Notes: a model not told the origin generated them from the letters alone. A stretch of 25,193 nucleotides of DNA from JAFAZI01 sp035501255 (GCA_035501255.1 DATJWM010000098.1:1-25193), one strand, 5' to 3'; shown: positions 6,481 to 14,953, counted from the stretch's first letter. Numbers and translations: made by a program.

Positions 6481-7257
6481 ATGGCGAAGCGAATCGAGAC
6501 CATCGGCCTGTCCTGCTTCTATGGCACCACCCACGCGGTCGACGACGTCAACATCACGATCGAACCAAAGAGCGTGACCGCGTTCATCGGACCGAGTGGC
6601 TGCGGGAAGTCGACCTTCCTGCGCGCGCTGAACAGGATGCATGAGGTCGTGCCTCGGGCGCGGATCGAGGGCCGAGTTCTGCTCGACGACGAGGACATCT
6701 ACGCGCCGGACATCGACCCGGCCGCGGTCCGTCGCACGATCGGGATGGTCTTTCAGAAGCCGAACCCGTTCCCGACCATGTCGATCTACGACAACGTCGC
6801 CTCCGGACTCAAACTCAACGGTGTGCGCCGCAAGGCCGAGCTCGACGACGCGGTCGAGCAATCATTGCGAGGCGCGAACCTATGGGACGAGGTGCACAAC
6901 CGGCTGAGCAAGCCCGGAATGGGGCTGTCGGGCGGACAGCAGCAACGGTTGTGCATCGCGCGCGCGATCGCCGTCGAGCCGCAGGTCCTGCTGATGGACG
7001 AACCGTGCAGCGCACTCGACCCGATCTCGACGCTCGCGATCGAAGACCTGATCGCCCAGCTCAAGGACCGATTCACGATCGTGATCGTGACCCACAACAT
7101 GCAGCAGGCTGCTCGGGTCTCCGACGTGACCGCGTTTTTCAACCTCCGCGGTCCAGGTGAGCCGGGCGTGCTCGTTGAGGTCGATACGACCCAACGCATC
7201 TTCACGAACCCGAGCGAGAAGCGCACCGAGGACTACATCACCGGTCGCTTCGGCTAA
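6481..7257 (+). CDS. pstB: Phosphate ABC transporter ATP-binding protein PstB
   Basis: A 258-aa cytoplasmic ABC ATPase that energises PstCA. It has Walker A GPSGCGKST (37-45), Q-loop FQKPNPFPTMS, signature LSGGQQQR (149-156), Walker B VLLMDEP (169-175) with CSALDPIST as D-loop region, and switch H205 in VTHNMQQA. The combination FQKPNPFP plus CSALDP is diagnostic for PstB. The C-terminal EDYITGRFG is also typical. It is last in the pst operon. No strong terminator is visible in the 52 nt before the next gene, so read-through into the DUF3099 gene is possible. Confidence 0.97.
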   Translation: MAKRIETIGLSCFYGTTHAVDDVNITIEPKSVTAFIGPSGCGKSTFLRALNRMHEVVPRARIEGRVLLDDEDIYAPDIDPAAVRRTIGMVFQKPNPFPTMSIYDNVASGLKLNGVRRKAELDDAVEQSLRGANLWDEVHNRLSKPGMGLSGGQQQRLCIARAIAVEPQVLLMDEPCSALDPISTLAIEDLIAQLKDRFTIVIVTHNMQQAARVSDVTAFFNLRGPGEPGVLVEVDTTQRIFTNPSEKRTEDYITGRFG

Positions 7258-7309
7258 GGCGGCAACCCCGACCTGGGCCAGGCCTGGACAGTGGGCGCAC
7301 ACTGGAGCC

Positions 7310-7624
7310 ATGGCCTCCGACGACGAGCCGACCCTCGTCACAACCGCGGGTATCAGCGCGCGAGACGAGCGTCGCGCTCGCGAACGTCGTTACCTCATCA
7401 CGATGGGGATTAGGGTCCTCGCCTTGATCGCGGCGATCGTGCTGGCAACCGGATGGATTCGGGTCATTGCCATCATCCTCGCGGTGGTCTTGCCGTGGAT
7501 CGCGGTCGTGATGGCGAACACACCGCTCTCGCGCTCGTCCCAGCGATCTCCGTCGCTCTATGCCGGCCGGCGCCAGCGTGAGCTCGAGACCGACCAAACG
7601 ACGCCCGAGCACACGGCGATCTGA
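7310..7624 (+). CDS. DUF3099 family small membrane protein
   Basis: A 104-aa protein with two adjacent hydrophobic helices (about residues 30-68, around IRVLALIAAIVLATGWIRVI and LAVVLPWIAVVMAN) between charged ends. The signature, an Arg-rich RRARERRYLITMGIRV before the first helix, GW between the helices and LPWIAVVMAN at the end of the second, matches DUF3099, an actinobacterial membrane family of unknown function. ATG 7310 is preceded by GGAG, although only 2 nt away. It follows pstB in the same direction with a 52-nt gap and meets the ParA-like gene tail to tail, 6 nt apart. Confidence 0.82.
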   Translation: MASDDEPTLVTTAGISARDERRARERRYLITMGIRVLALIAAIVLATGWIRVIAIILAVVLPWIAVVMANTPLSRSSQRSPSLYAGRRQRELETDQTTPEHTAI

Positions 7625-7630
7625 CCAGCG

Positions 7631-8389
7631 CTACTCGCCCGCGGGTCGTATCTCCAGCCGGATGGCGAGCTCCCCCCACAGATCTCGGTACGCCGTACCC
7701 GCAGCCGACGCCGGCGCGGTCGCGACGACCGGTCGTCGACGCTGACCCATGCGCTCGACGACCGCGCTGTTCGGAACGACGGTGACGGCAACGTTGGCAT
7801 AACGGCCGTGCACCAGTTCGACCACATCACGGTGCAACGCCCGGCGGCGATCCACCATCGACAGGAACGCAACGACAGCGGCGTCACTGCCGACGGCGGC
7901 GGTCAGGTCAACGACTTGGTCGAGCGTTCGCAACGACAGCGGCGACGGCACGATTGGCACCAGCACGACGTCGGCGGCTCGAACAATGTTTTGGGCGAGG
8001 AGCGACAGGCCTGCCGGGGAGTCGAGCACCGCGAGGTCGTAGTCGGTGCGCACGCTCGCGAGGACCTTGCGAACCCGGTCCTCGCTCCGTTTTGCCGCGC
8101 CGAGATCGACGTCGGTCGAGGCGTAGGTCGAGTCTGCGGGCAACAGGTCGAGCCGGGCGTCCGGGGTGTCTCGGATGGCCCGGCTCACTTCGCTCTTGCC
8201 TTGGAGCAACCGTCGCGTGCCGCCTTTGACCTTCGACTTACCTCGCAGCAAAAACGTGGCAGCGGCCTGCGAGTCGAGGTCCCACAGCAGCGTCCGGGAG
8301 CCTTCGTTGGCTGCCTGCCAGGCGAGGTTGACGGCGGCCGCAGTCTTGCCGACGCCTCCCTTGACGGCGTAACACGCGATGATCTTCAT
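7631..8389 (-). CDS. Orphan ParA/MinD-type P-loop ATPase
   Basis: A 252-aa member of the ParA family of deviant-Walker ATPases, which form nucleoid- or membrane-bound dimers that position cargo. It begins MKIIACYAVKGGVGKTAAAV, with the deviant Walker A KGGVGKT (10-16, signature K10, catalytic K15). Walker A' is LLWDLDSQAAAT and Walker B is DLAVLDSPAGLS. No ParB gene or parS-like site is next to it, so the cargo is unknown and this is unlikely to be the chromosomal parA, which usually sits beside parB near the origin. ATG 8389 is chosen because CACGAT lies 7 nt upstream with TTGTCG 17 bp before it (leaderless geometry). ATG 8398 is the alternative. The upstream 118 bp are shared with the divergent acyl-CoA dehydrogenase gene. 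Confidence 0.9.
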   Translation of the reverse strand: MKIIACYAVKGGVGKTAAAVNLAWQAANEGSRTLLWDLDSQAAATFLLRGKSKVKGGTRRLLQGKSEVSRAIRDTPDARLDLLPADSTYASTDVDLGAAKRSEDRVRKVLASVRTDYDLAVLDSPAGLSLLAQNIVRAADVVLVPIVPSPLSLRTLDQVVDLTAAVGSDAAVVAFLSMVDRRRALHRDVVELVHGRYANVAVTVVPNSAVVERMGQRRRPVVATAPASAAGTAYRDLWGELAIRLEIRPAGE

Positions 8390-8396
8390 CGGGCGC

Positions 8397-8425
8397 ATCG
8401 TGTCAGGCCGAATGGGCTGCGACAA
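8397..8425 (-). promoter_or_regulatory. Putative leaderless promoter of the parA-like gene
   Basis: On the minus strand TTGTCG (8420-8425) and CACGAT (8397-8402) are separated by 17 bp, and the ATG at 8389 follows the second box by 7 nt. No ribosome binding site is present, consistent with a leaderless transcript. The -10 box lacks the canonical first T. Confidence 0.35.
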
Positions 8426-8507
8426 CGATTGCCCGCAGGTCGGCTCCCGCGCGTCGGCGTCGACTGGGCCAGAATGTTCACCAGGATCCCGCACCAGGAG
8501 GCGTACC

Positions 8508-9722
8508 GTGCCGGCGTTCTCGCTTGAGCTCACCGAGGACCAAGTGACGCTCCAGAAGTGGCTGCGTGAGTTCGCCGCCAACGTCATTCGGCCGGCCGCC
8601 CACGAATGGGACGAGCGGGAAGAGACGCCCTGGCCGATCATCAAGGAGGCGGCAGCCGCCGGAATCTATTCGGTCGACTTCATCGCGGCTCAGTGGTTCG
8701 ACGAGACCGGTCTCGGCATGGTTCTTGCCCAGGAGGAGTTGTTCTGGGGCGATGCGGGAATCGCCCTGTCGATCATGGGCACCGCCCTGGCCGCAGCGGC
8801 GGTAAGCGCAAACGGCACCCAGGAACAGATCGGCGAGTTCGTCCCCGCGATGTACGGCACACCGGACGAGCCGAAGCTCGGTGCCTTCTGTTCCTCTGAA
8901 CCGGACGCCGGTAGTGACGTCGGGGCGATGAAGACCCGCGCCGTCTACCACGAGGCGGACGATGAGTGGGTGCTCAACGGCACGAAGACGTGGGCGACCA
9001 ACGGCGGCATCGCCGACTGGCACGTCGTGGTGGCGAGCGTCGATCCTTCCCTCGGCTCGCGTGGTCAGGCATCCTTCGTCGTCCCACCCGGCACGAAGGG
9101 GTTGTCGCAGGGCCAGAAGTTCAAAAAGCACGGCATCCGCGCCTCCCACACCGCGGAGGTCGTCCTTGACGACGTCCACGTCGCCGGCACCGCCCTGCTC
9201 GGCGGCAAGGACAAACTCGACGGGCGCCTCAACCGCGTTCGCGAGGGCCTGCGCAGCGGTGCGCAACCGTCGATGAGCACCTTCGAGCGCACCCGCCCGA
9301 CCGTCGGTGCGCAGGCGGTCGGCATCGCGCGGGCGGCGTACGAGGTCGCGCTCGACTACGCCAAGGTGCGCGAGCAGTTCGGGAGACCGATCATCGACAA
9401 CCAGGGGGTCGCGTTCAAGCTGGCCGACATGAAGACCCGGATCGACGCGTCCCGGCTCCTCGTGTGGCGGGCGGCCTGGATGGCGCGCCAGGGAAAGTCT
9501 TTTGACGCAGCGGAGGGCTCGCAGTGCAAGTTGTTCGCCGGTGAGACGGCCGTGTGGGTCACCGAACAAGCGATCCAGATCCTTGGCGGCAACGGCTACA
9601 CCCGGGACTACCCGGTCGAACGCATGCATCGCGACGCGAAGATCTACACCATCTTCGAGGGCACCAGCGAGATTCAGCGACTCGTGATCGGGCGGGCAAT
9701 CAGCGGAATGCACATCCGCTGA
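8508..9722 (+). CDS. Acyl-CoA dehydrogenase
   Basis: A 404-aa FAD enzyme that introduces the alpha-beta double bond into acyl-CoA thioesters, passing electrons to ETF. N-terminal helical domain 1-120, middle beta domain with GAFCSSEPDAGSDVGAMKT and WVLNGTKTWATNGGIADW, and C-terminal helical domain with YAKVREQFGRPI and QILGGNGYTRDYPVERMHRDAK. The likely catalytic base is E384 in IYTIFEGTSEIQ, and the length is normal. Start GTG 8508 is set by AGGAGG (8496-8501) with 6-nt spacing, and a longer frame back to 8379 lacks family similarity. It is apparently monocistronic, and the substrate chain length cannot be told from sequence alone. Confidence 0.94.
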   Translation: MPAFSLELTEDQVTLQKWLREFAANVIRPAAHEWDEREETPWPIIKEAAAAGIYSVDFIAAQWFDETGLGMVLAQEELFWGDAGIALSIMGTALAAAAVSANGTQEQIGEFVPAMYGTPDEPKLGAFCSSEPDAGSDVGAMKTRAVYHEADDEWVLNGTKTWATNGGIADWHVVVASVDPSLGSRGQASFVVPPGTKGLSQGQKFKKHGIRASHTAEVVLDDVHVAGTALLGGKDKLDGRLNRVREGLRSGAQPSMSTFERTRPTVGAQAVGIARAAYEVALDYAKVREQFGRPIIDNQGVAFKLADMKTRIDASRLLVWRAAWMARQGKSFDAAEGSQCKLFAGETAVWVTEQAIQILGGNGYTRDYPVERMHRDAKIYTIFEGTSEIQRLVIGRAISGMHIR

Positions 9723-9755
9723 CCGTGGTCGGCGCGCCCGGCAGGGACGCGCCAA

Positions 9756-11291
9756 TCACCGTTGGCCGGCCTGCTCGGCGAGCATCTCCTCGACGTACGG
9801 CGCAGCCGCGGCGCGCCACGCCGGGACCAGGTCAAGACGCAACCTGCGGTCGAGCACGTCAGCGGCATCGAGCGCGCCTTCGACGGCGACCGCCCACGGC
9901 ACCTCGCATCGCAACGCGGGCACGCCCGGGGCGATCGCCTCGAGGCCACCGACGGGAACTGCGTCCGCGACCATCGCTGCCTCCGCCCCAAACCGGCGCC
10001 GCAATCGGCTCGCCTCCGGCCCGGGCCGCGTAGTGGCGCCGACCAATGGGAGCGCGGCGGTGCGGCAGGGTCGTCGGTGATCGAGTCTCGTCGCCACGCG
10101 GTCGACCGCATCCTGCGCCATGCGCCGGTACGTCGTGAGCTTGCCACCGACGATGACGAGCACACCATCGCGCTCGAGGAGTGCGTGCCGCCGGGAGATG
10201 TCCGCGGATCGTTGCGCGCGATCGCCGAGCAACGGTCGCAGCCCGGCGTACCGACCGATCACGTCGTCGGTACCGACCGGACGGGACAGACCGGTGGACA
10301 GCGTCTCGAGAAGGAAGCGTTCGTCGTCCGCCGACACGCTCGGCACGTCCTCGATCGTGTCGACCGGGTCATCGGTGAGCCCGACAAGAACAAGGCCGTC
10401 CGGGCGAGGCGCGGCGAAGACGAAGCGATTTCGGCTTCCGGGCAACAAGACGTTGAAGGCCGCCTGCGGATAGTCCAACGCGGCGGCGGGCAGCACAAGA
10501 TGGGCGCCTTTGCCTGGCGTCAAGCGGACGTCGTCGACCAGGTTCCCCGACCAGACGCCGGCCGCGACGACGACGGCGCGCGCGTCGATGTCGCACTCGG
10601 CACCGGTGAGCTCGTCACGGACGGTGGCGCCGGCCCGGGCGACGTCGATCGCCGAGCACCGGGTGAGGATGCGCGCGCCAAAGCCGGCGGCCGTGCGGGC
10701 CAGCGCGACGACCAGCCGGGCGTCGTCTTCCAGTGCGCCGTCGACGTGGACGAACGAGCCACGAATCGGACCGATCGTCGGGACTAGATGCCGGGTCTCC
10801 CCCGCTCCGATCCAGGTCGTCGGCGGGAGCCAGGCAGGAGTGCGGGCGGCGGCCCGCATGACGTCGGCGACCACGAAGAGGGCGCGCGACGCGGCCGCGC
10901 TGCCGCGCGGATACGCCCGGCGGACCGGTGGGTTGTCGGCGTACATCGGCATCAGGAACGACAGCGGGCGAACGAGGTGGGGGGCAATCGCGGTGGCAAG
11001 CCGGTTGCGCTCGACCGCCGACTCCCAGGCGACCCCGAGCTGGCCACCCGCGATGTAGCGCAAGCCGCCGTGTGCAAGTTTGCTCGACCATCGGCTCGTG
11101 CCGGCGGCAAGGTCGTGACGCTCAACGAGCGCCACGGTCAGGCCACGACTCGCCGCATCGAGCGCGACGCCCGTTCCGGTGACCCCACCACCGATCACCA
11201 GGACGTCCACCGGGCCGCCGTTGCTCAGCTCGTCGAGCTCACGAGTCCTGCGCGTCGCCGACAGTGCGGTCGCACCCACGCGGTCGAACAC
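9756..11291 (-). CDS. glpD: Glycerol-3-phosphate dehydrogenase/oxidase
   Basis: A 511-aa flavoprotein of the GlpD/GlpA family, oxidising sn-glycerol 3-phosphate to dihydroxyacetone phosphate and feeding electrons to the respiratory chain at the membrane. FAD dinucleotide-binding motif VLVIGGGVTGTG (G34, G36, G39), followed by LVERHDLAAGTSRWSSKLAHGGLRY, the strongly conserved substrate/FAD segment of GlpD. Later motifs are KGAHLVLP, FVFAAPRPDG and GGKLTTYRRMAQDAVD, the last typical of the C-terminal FAD contact. Start GTG 11291 has AGGAGG 4 nt upstream. It is divergent from the alkyl-DHAP-synthase-like gene (135-bp gap), and both act on DHAP-linked substrates. It could be one of several glpD paralogues. 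Confidence 0.93.
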   Translation of the reverse strand: MFDRVGATALSATRRTRELDELSNGGPVDVLVIGGGVTGTGVALDAASRGLTVALVERHDLAAGTSRWSSKLAHGGLRYIAGGQLGVAWESAVERNRLATAIAPHLVRPLSFLMPMYADNPPVRRAYPRGSAAASRALFVVADVMRAAARTPAWLPPTTWIGAGETRHLVPTIGPIRGSFVHVDGALEDDARLVVALARTAAGFGARILTRCSAIDVARAGATVRDELTGAECDIDARAVVVAAGVWSGNLVDDVRLTPGKGAHLVLPAAALDYPQAAFNVLLPGSRNRFVFAAPRPDGLVLVGLTDDPVDTIEDVPSVSADDERFLLETLSTGLSRPVGTDDVIGRYAGLRPLLGDRAQRSADISRRHALLERDGVLVIVGGKLTTYRRMAQDAVDRVATRLDHRRPCRTAALPLVGATTRPGPEASRLRRRFGAEAAMVADAVPVGGLEAIAPGVPALRCEVPWAVAVEGALDAADVLDRRLRLDLVPAWRAAAAPYVEEMLAEQAGQR

Positions 11292-11426
11292 GTGACCTCC
11301 TCGACCACCTGGCGCATCCCGGTCGGTGCGAGCCGCTGCGCGAAATCGATCCGGGGGCGCTGTGGGGGCGACTGCAGGCCGAATCCTTTGTCGATGACCC
11401 GGCGGCGGGGGTCACACTGTATCGCG

Positions 11427-13076
11427 ATGGACAACAACGCGTCGTGGACATCGTGGGGCGCCGAGCGACCCACCCTTTCCGGGGCGACGCGCCGGGCGCT
11501 GACGTCGGCCCTCGGAGCATTGACACCTCAGCAACCCGTCGACATCAGTCGGGCGACTCTTCCCCCGCCCGCACTACCTGCCGGGGTCCGCGCAGAACTG
11601 TTGCAGGCCCTCGGCGCTGACGCGGTTCGCGACGACCCGACCACTCGAGCCGAACACGCCGGCGGGCAAGGCTACGCCGATCTGGTCCGGCGACGGCGCG
11701 GTGATGCCGCAGACGCTCCCGACGCCGTCCTGCTCCCTGCGTCACCGGCCGGCGTTCACGACCTGCTGCGAATTTGCTCCGCCCACCGGGTTGCCGTTGT
11801 CCCGTGGGGTGGCGGCACCAGTGTCGTCGGCGGCCTCGCCGCCGTTCGCGGTCACTGCGTGGCGGTCGTCGCGGCGGACCTGCGCCGCCTGGACCGGCTG
11901 CGCAGCGTCGACCGAGAGTCGCTCACGGCCACCTTCGAGCCCGGCATTCGGACGCCGGCGGTCGAGAGCGGGCTTGCCGAGCTCGGGCTGACCCTCGGTC
12001 ATGTGCCACAGAGTTGGGAGCGAGCCACCCTCGGCGGGTACGTCGCCACCAGGTCGGCGGGCCAAGCGTCCGGCGGCTACGGCCGGATGGACGACCTCGT
12101 CGTCGGGCTTCGGATGTCGACGCCGATCGGTGAGCTGGTCCTGCCTCCCGTCCCGGGCAGTGCGGCCGGACCCGACCTGCGCCGCGTGGTGATGGGCTCC
12201 GAGGGCACCCTCGGCATCATCACCGAAGTCACGCTGCGGGTCAGGCATCTGCCGGCCGTCCGCAGGTACGAAGGCTGGATGGCGCGCAACTGGGCCGACA
12301 GCGTTCGAATCATGCGACGCATCGCGCAGGAACCGGCCCGGCCCGATGTCGCCCGGGCCTCAGACGAGGCCGAAACGGCGTTGACACTGACGCTGTCGGG
12401 AACCACCGGGCTCAAGCGGGCCGCCATCGACGGATGGTTGCGAGTCCGCGGCACGCGCGGCGGTTCGCTCATCATCGTCGGGTTCGAGGGTTCCGAACGC
12501 GACGTGCGGTACCGCCGAGGCGAGGTTCGTCGAGTGCTGCGAGCTGAGGGGGCGACGCCACTCGGTTCGTCGGCGGGGGCCGCATGGGAGCGCAACCGAT
12601 TCGGCGGTGCGTATCTCCGCGACTCACTTCTCGACGTCGGGGTCCTTGCCGAAACGCTCGAGACCGCGACGACCTGGGCGAAGCTGCCCGGGTTGTACGA
12701 GCAGGTCGGCGACGCCCTCGACTCGTCCCTGCGACGCGACGGACGGGCACCGCTCGTCGGCTGTCACATCTCCCACCTGTACCCGACCGGCGCCTCGCTG
12801 TACTTCACCGCCCTGGCGGCCGCAGATAGCGGCCGGGAGATTGAGCAGTGGGATGCCGCCAAACGGTCGGCCAACCGGGCCATCGTCGCCGCGGGCGGCA
12901 CGGCAACCCATCACCACGGGGTCGGCGTCGTTCACCGCGACATCGTCGAGACCGATCTCGGCGGTCCTGACCGGGTGGGAATCACGGCGTTGCGCGCGCT
13001 CAAGGCCGCCCTCGACCCCGCACAAATCCTCAACCCGGGAAAGCTGCTGCCGGACCAGTCCGATCAGCGGTCGTGA
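11427..13076 (+). CDS. FAD-binding oxidase of the alkyl-DHAP synthase (AGPS) type
   Basis: A 549-aa VAO/PCMH-fold flavoprotein. N-terminal FAD domain with pyrophosphate loop PWGGGTSVVGG (126-136) and the AGPS-like segment ERATLGGYVATRSAGQASGGYGRMDDLV, then MGSEGTLGIITEVTLRV. The C-terminal cap has HLYPTG with Y452 and the THHHGVG motif (H495-H497), corresponding to the Tyr and His cluster of alkyldihydroxyacetonephosphate synthase. In eukaryotes that enzyme swaps an acyl for an alkyl chain on DHAP to make ether lipids; bacterial homologues are mostly uncharacterised. ATG 11427 is chosen because relatives begin shortly before a W.SWG motif, present here as WTSWGAERP. There is no good ribosome binding site, and in-frame ATG 11394 is an alternative. 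Divergent from glpD. Confidence 0.85.
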   Translation: MDNNASWTSWGAERPTLSGATRRALTSALGALTPQQPVDISRATLPPPALPAGVRAELLQALGADAVRDDPTTRAEHAGGQGYADLVRRRRGDAADAPDAVLLPASPAGVHDLLRICSAHRVAVVPWGGGTSVVGGLAAVRGHCVAVVAADLRRLDRLRSVDRESLTATFEPGIRTPAVESGLAELGLTLGHVPQSWERATLGGYVATRSAGQASGGYGRMDDLVVGLRMSTPIGELVLPPVPGSAAGPDLRRVVMGSEGTLGIITEVTLRVRHLPAVRRYEGWMARNWADSVRIMRRIAQEPARPDVARASDEAETALTLTLSGTTGLKRAAIDGWLRVRGTRGGSLIIVGFEGSERDVRYRRGEVRRVLRAEGATPLGSSAGAAWERNRFGGAYLRDSLLDVGVLAETLETATTWAKLPGLYEQVGDALDSSLRRDGRAPLVGCHISHLYPTGASLYFTALAAADSGREIEQWDAAKRSANRAIVAAGGTATHHHGVGVVHRDIVETDLGGPDRVGITALRALKAALDPAQILNPGKLLPDQSDQRS

Positions 13077-13086
13077 CGGCCGATCC

Positions 13087-14553
13087 TCACGGCGTGGTCT
13101 CGCTGGTGTCCGGCGTCGTGGGCGTTGCCGGAACGGTCACCGTCGCAGTGACAGTCGGGGTCGGGGTGAGCGTTTCGGTGACCGTCGGCGTCGCTGTCTG
13201 CGTCGGCGCCGGCTTGTGCTTGGACAGATAGTCGGTCTGGAGCGCGAGCGCCTGGTTCTGGATGAGCTGCGACTGGCTGGAAGAGATATCGCCGCTTTGC
13301 TGGAAGGTGACGACTGCCGCGTTGAAGTCCCGGATCGCTGACTTCAGGTTCGAGCGACTGTTGCCGTAGGCGGCGGAGCGGATCGTCTCGAGGTTGGGCT
13401 TGAGCGCCTTCGCAGCATTGGCTGAGACGTCCTTGCTCGGCGCCTGGCAGACGAGATCCTCGAGGGTCTTCATCTCGCTTTGGAGCGAGCCCGACAGCGT
13501 CGGTACGCCCGGCGGGCAGTACTTGCCGCTCGACGAGGTGCCGTTGTTGCTGGCCGCAATCGCCGCGATGACGATGCCGGCAATGACCAGCAGGGCGATC
13601 ACGGCGAGCGTGATCCACAGCCCTCGTCGACGCTTCGGCGTGCCCGCTGCCTCGCCGACGGGCGCCGTGCTCGGCAGGACCTGGGTAGCGGCCGCCGCCG
13701 CGGTCCCCGCCATCGCGACGGTGCGATCATCGCCGGCCGCGATCCGGGTGAGCCGATCGGCAACCTGAGCGGCCGACAGGCGGGCCGCGGGTTGCCGGGC
13801 GACCATTCCCGCGAGCAGGTCGCGCCACGCAGGCGGGAGGTTGGCCGGGATCGCGGGCTGGGTGCTCAGCCGAGCCATCGCCACCTCGAGCGACGTCCCG
13901 TCGTACGCGCGGTGCCCGGTGAGACCCTCGAGCAACACAAGGCCCAGCGCGTACACGTCGGCGGGCGGTCCGACAAGCTCACCAGCGACCTGCTCGGGGG
14001 CGAAGTACGTCGGCGTACCGAGCACGTCACCCGCCTGCGTCACGTGCGCTGCGTCGACCAGCCTCGCGATCCCGAAGTCCGCAAGATAGACCCGTCCGGC
14101 ACTCGAGATCAGCACGTTCGCGGGCTTCACATCCCGATGCACCATGCCCTGTCCGTGAATGTAGGCAAGGGCATCCGCGACCGCCGCGCCGATCTCCGCC
14201 ATCCGGGTGGGCGCCATCGGAGCGCCGCGCAGTTGTTCGGCGAGCGTCGACCCCTCGATCAGCGCCATGACGAGGTAGGGGCGACCGGTTGTCGGGTCGG
14301 TGCCGCTGTCGAAGACGGTGACCAGATTCGGGTGGTTCAGTTGCGCGAGCAGGCGCATCTCGTCCTCGTGCCGCTGGAGTTGCTCCGCGACGTCCCCGCG
14401 GAAGACCTTCACCGCAACCCCGCGGTTGAGGCGCTCGTCGATCGCCCGGTAGACGTCGGCCGCACCACCCGCCCCGAGCAGCGAGCCCAGGCGGTATCGA
14501 CCGTCGAGGAACTCCGGATCGCTGGGCGGTGGACCAGTCATGGCCGCCAGCAT
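13087..14553 (-). CDS. Membrane Ser/Thr protein kinase (PknB-like) with Thr/Pro-rich external tail
   Basis: A 488-aa bacterial Hanks-type kinase. Cytoplasmic kinase domain about 20-270: glycine loop LGAGGAADV, catalytic K49, E65 region, HRDVKPAN (139-145), DFG (159-161), TPTYFAPEQ with APE at 185-187. A juxtamembrane linker ends in KRRR, then a single transmembrane helix at 311-334. The outer part (335-488) has two cysteines, C346 and C369, that could form a disulfide, a helical middle and a low-complexity tail of TPTVT-type repeats from about 448. There are no PASTA repeats, so it is not PknB itself, and the ligand is unknown. Start ATG 14553 has GAGGG 5 nt upstream; ATG 14541 is possible. 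It is convergent with the AGPS-like gene (10-nt gap). Confidence 0.93.
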   Translation of the reverse strand: MLAAMTGPPPSDPEFLDGRYRLGSLLGAGGAADVYRAIDERLNRGVAVKVFRGDVAEQLQRHEDEMRLLAQLNHPNLVTVFDSGTDPTTGRPYLVMALIEGSTLAEQLRGAPMAPTRMAEIGAAVADALAYIHGQGMVHRDVKPANVLISSAGRVYLADFGIARLVDAAHVTQAGDVLGTPTYFAPEQVAGELVGPPADVYALGLVLLEGLTGHRAYDGTSLEVAMARLSTQPAIPANLPPAWRDLLAGMVARQPAARLSAAQVADRLTRIAAGDDRTVAMAGTAAAAATQVLPSTAPVGEAAGTPKRRRGLWITLAVIALLVIAGIVIAAIAASNNGTSSSGKYCPPGVPTLSGSLQSEMKTLEDLVCQAPSKDVSANAAKALKPNLETIRSAAYGNSRSNLKSAIRDFNAAVVTFQQSGDISSSQSQLIQNQALALQTDYLSKHKPAPTQTATPTVTETLTPTPTVTATVTVPATPTTPDTSETTP

Positions 14554-14607
14554 GTCATCCCTCGCGGTGCGACCCCGGCTATGACGAGGCGGTGACGCTC
14601 ACCGCGC

Positions 14608-14946
14608 TCAGTCGGCAGGCAGTGTGCCGGCGCTCGGGACGGGGGATTGCGGGGCCAAGATGTCCTCCGCGTTCAACACCGAACAGAGTCGGCGAACCGA
14701 CCTGCTCGACCCTTCCACAACGAGTTGGCGACCGCTGTCCCGCAGTGCGTCGGCAACACCGAGAATCACCGACAGGGACAGGACGTCGACGAAAGGCACG
14801 TCGCCGAGATCGACGACGATTCGCGGCGAGGAGGTCGCGCAGGCGTCGTCCAGCAGGTCACGCAGCGCCTCGACGCTGACCATGTCGAGCTCGCCGTGCA
14901 GTCGTGCGGTCGTCACGCCCCCTTCGACGTGAACCACTCCGAGCAT
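14608..14946 (-). CDS. STAS-domain protein, anti-sigma-factor antagonist-like
   Basis: A 112-aa single STAS domain, the fold of SpoIIAA/RsbV, which bind anti-sigma kinases. Strands and helices are in the normal order: ARLHGELDMVSVEALRDLL, then RIVVDLGDVPFVD, then VILGVADALRDSGRQLVVEG. The usual phosphorylation loop FVDSSGL is replaced by FVDVLSL (D54-V55-L56-S57), so both canonical serines and the glycine are gone. It may bind its partner constitutively, or S57 may take over. No anti-sigma kinase or sigma gene adjoins it. It lies upstream of the Ser/Thr kinase gene on the same strand with a 54-nt gap, so co-transcription is possible. The start ATG 14946 has TAGGGT 7 nt upstream and a weak ribosome binding site. 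Confidence 0.82.
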   Translation of the reverse strand: MLGVVHVEGGVTTARLHGELDMVSVEALRDLLDDACATSSPRIVVDLGDVPFVDVLSLSVILGVADALRDSGRQLVVEGSSRSVRRLCSVLNAEDILAPQSPVPSAGTLPAD

Positions 14947-14953
14947 CTCTTGG

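Noticed and set aside
8478..9755. 425-codon frame antisense to the acyl-CoA dehydrogenase gene
   Set aside because: It is the shadow of a well-matched enzyme gene with a good ribosome binding site; no domain is visible.
10788..11426. N-terminal extension of the AGPS-like gene back to 10788
   Set aside because: It would overlap most of the 5' half of glpD on the other strand, and its translation is Arg/Gly-rich shadow sequence.
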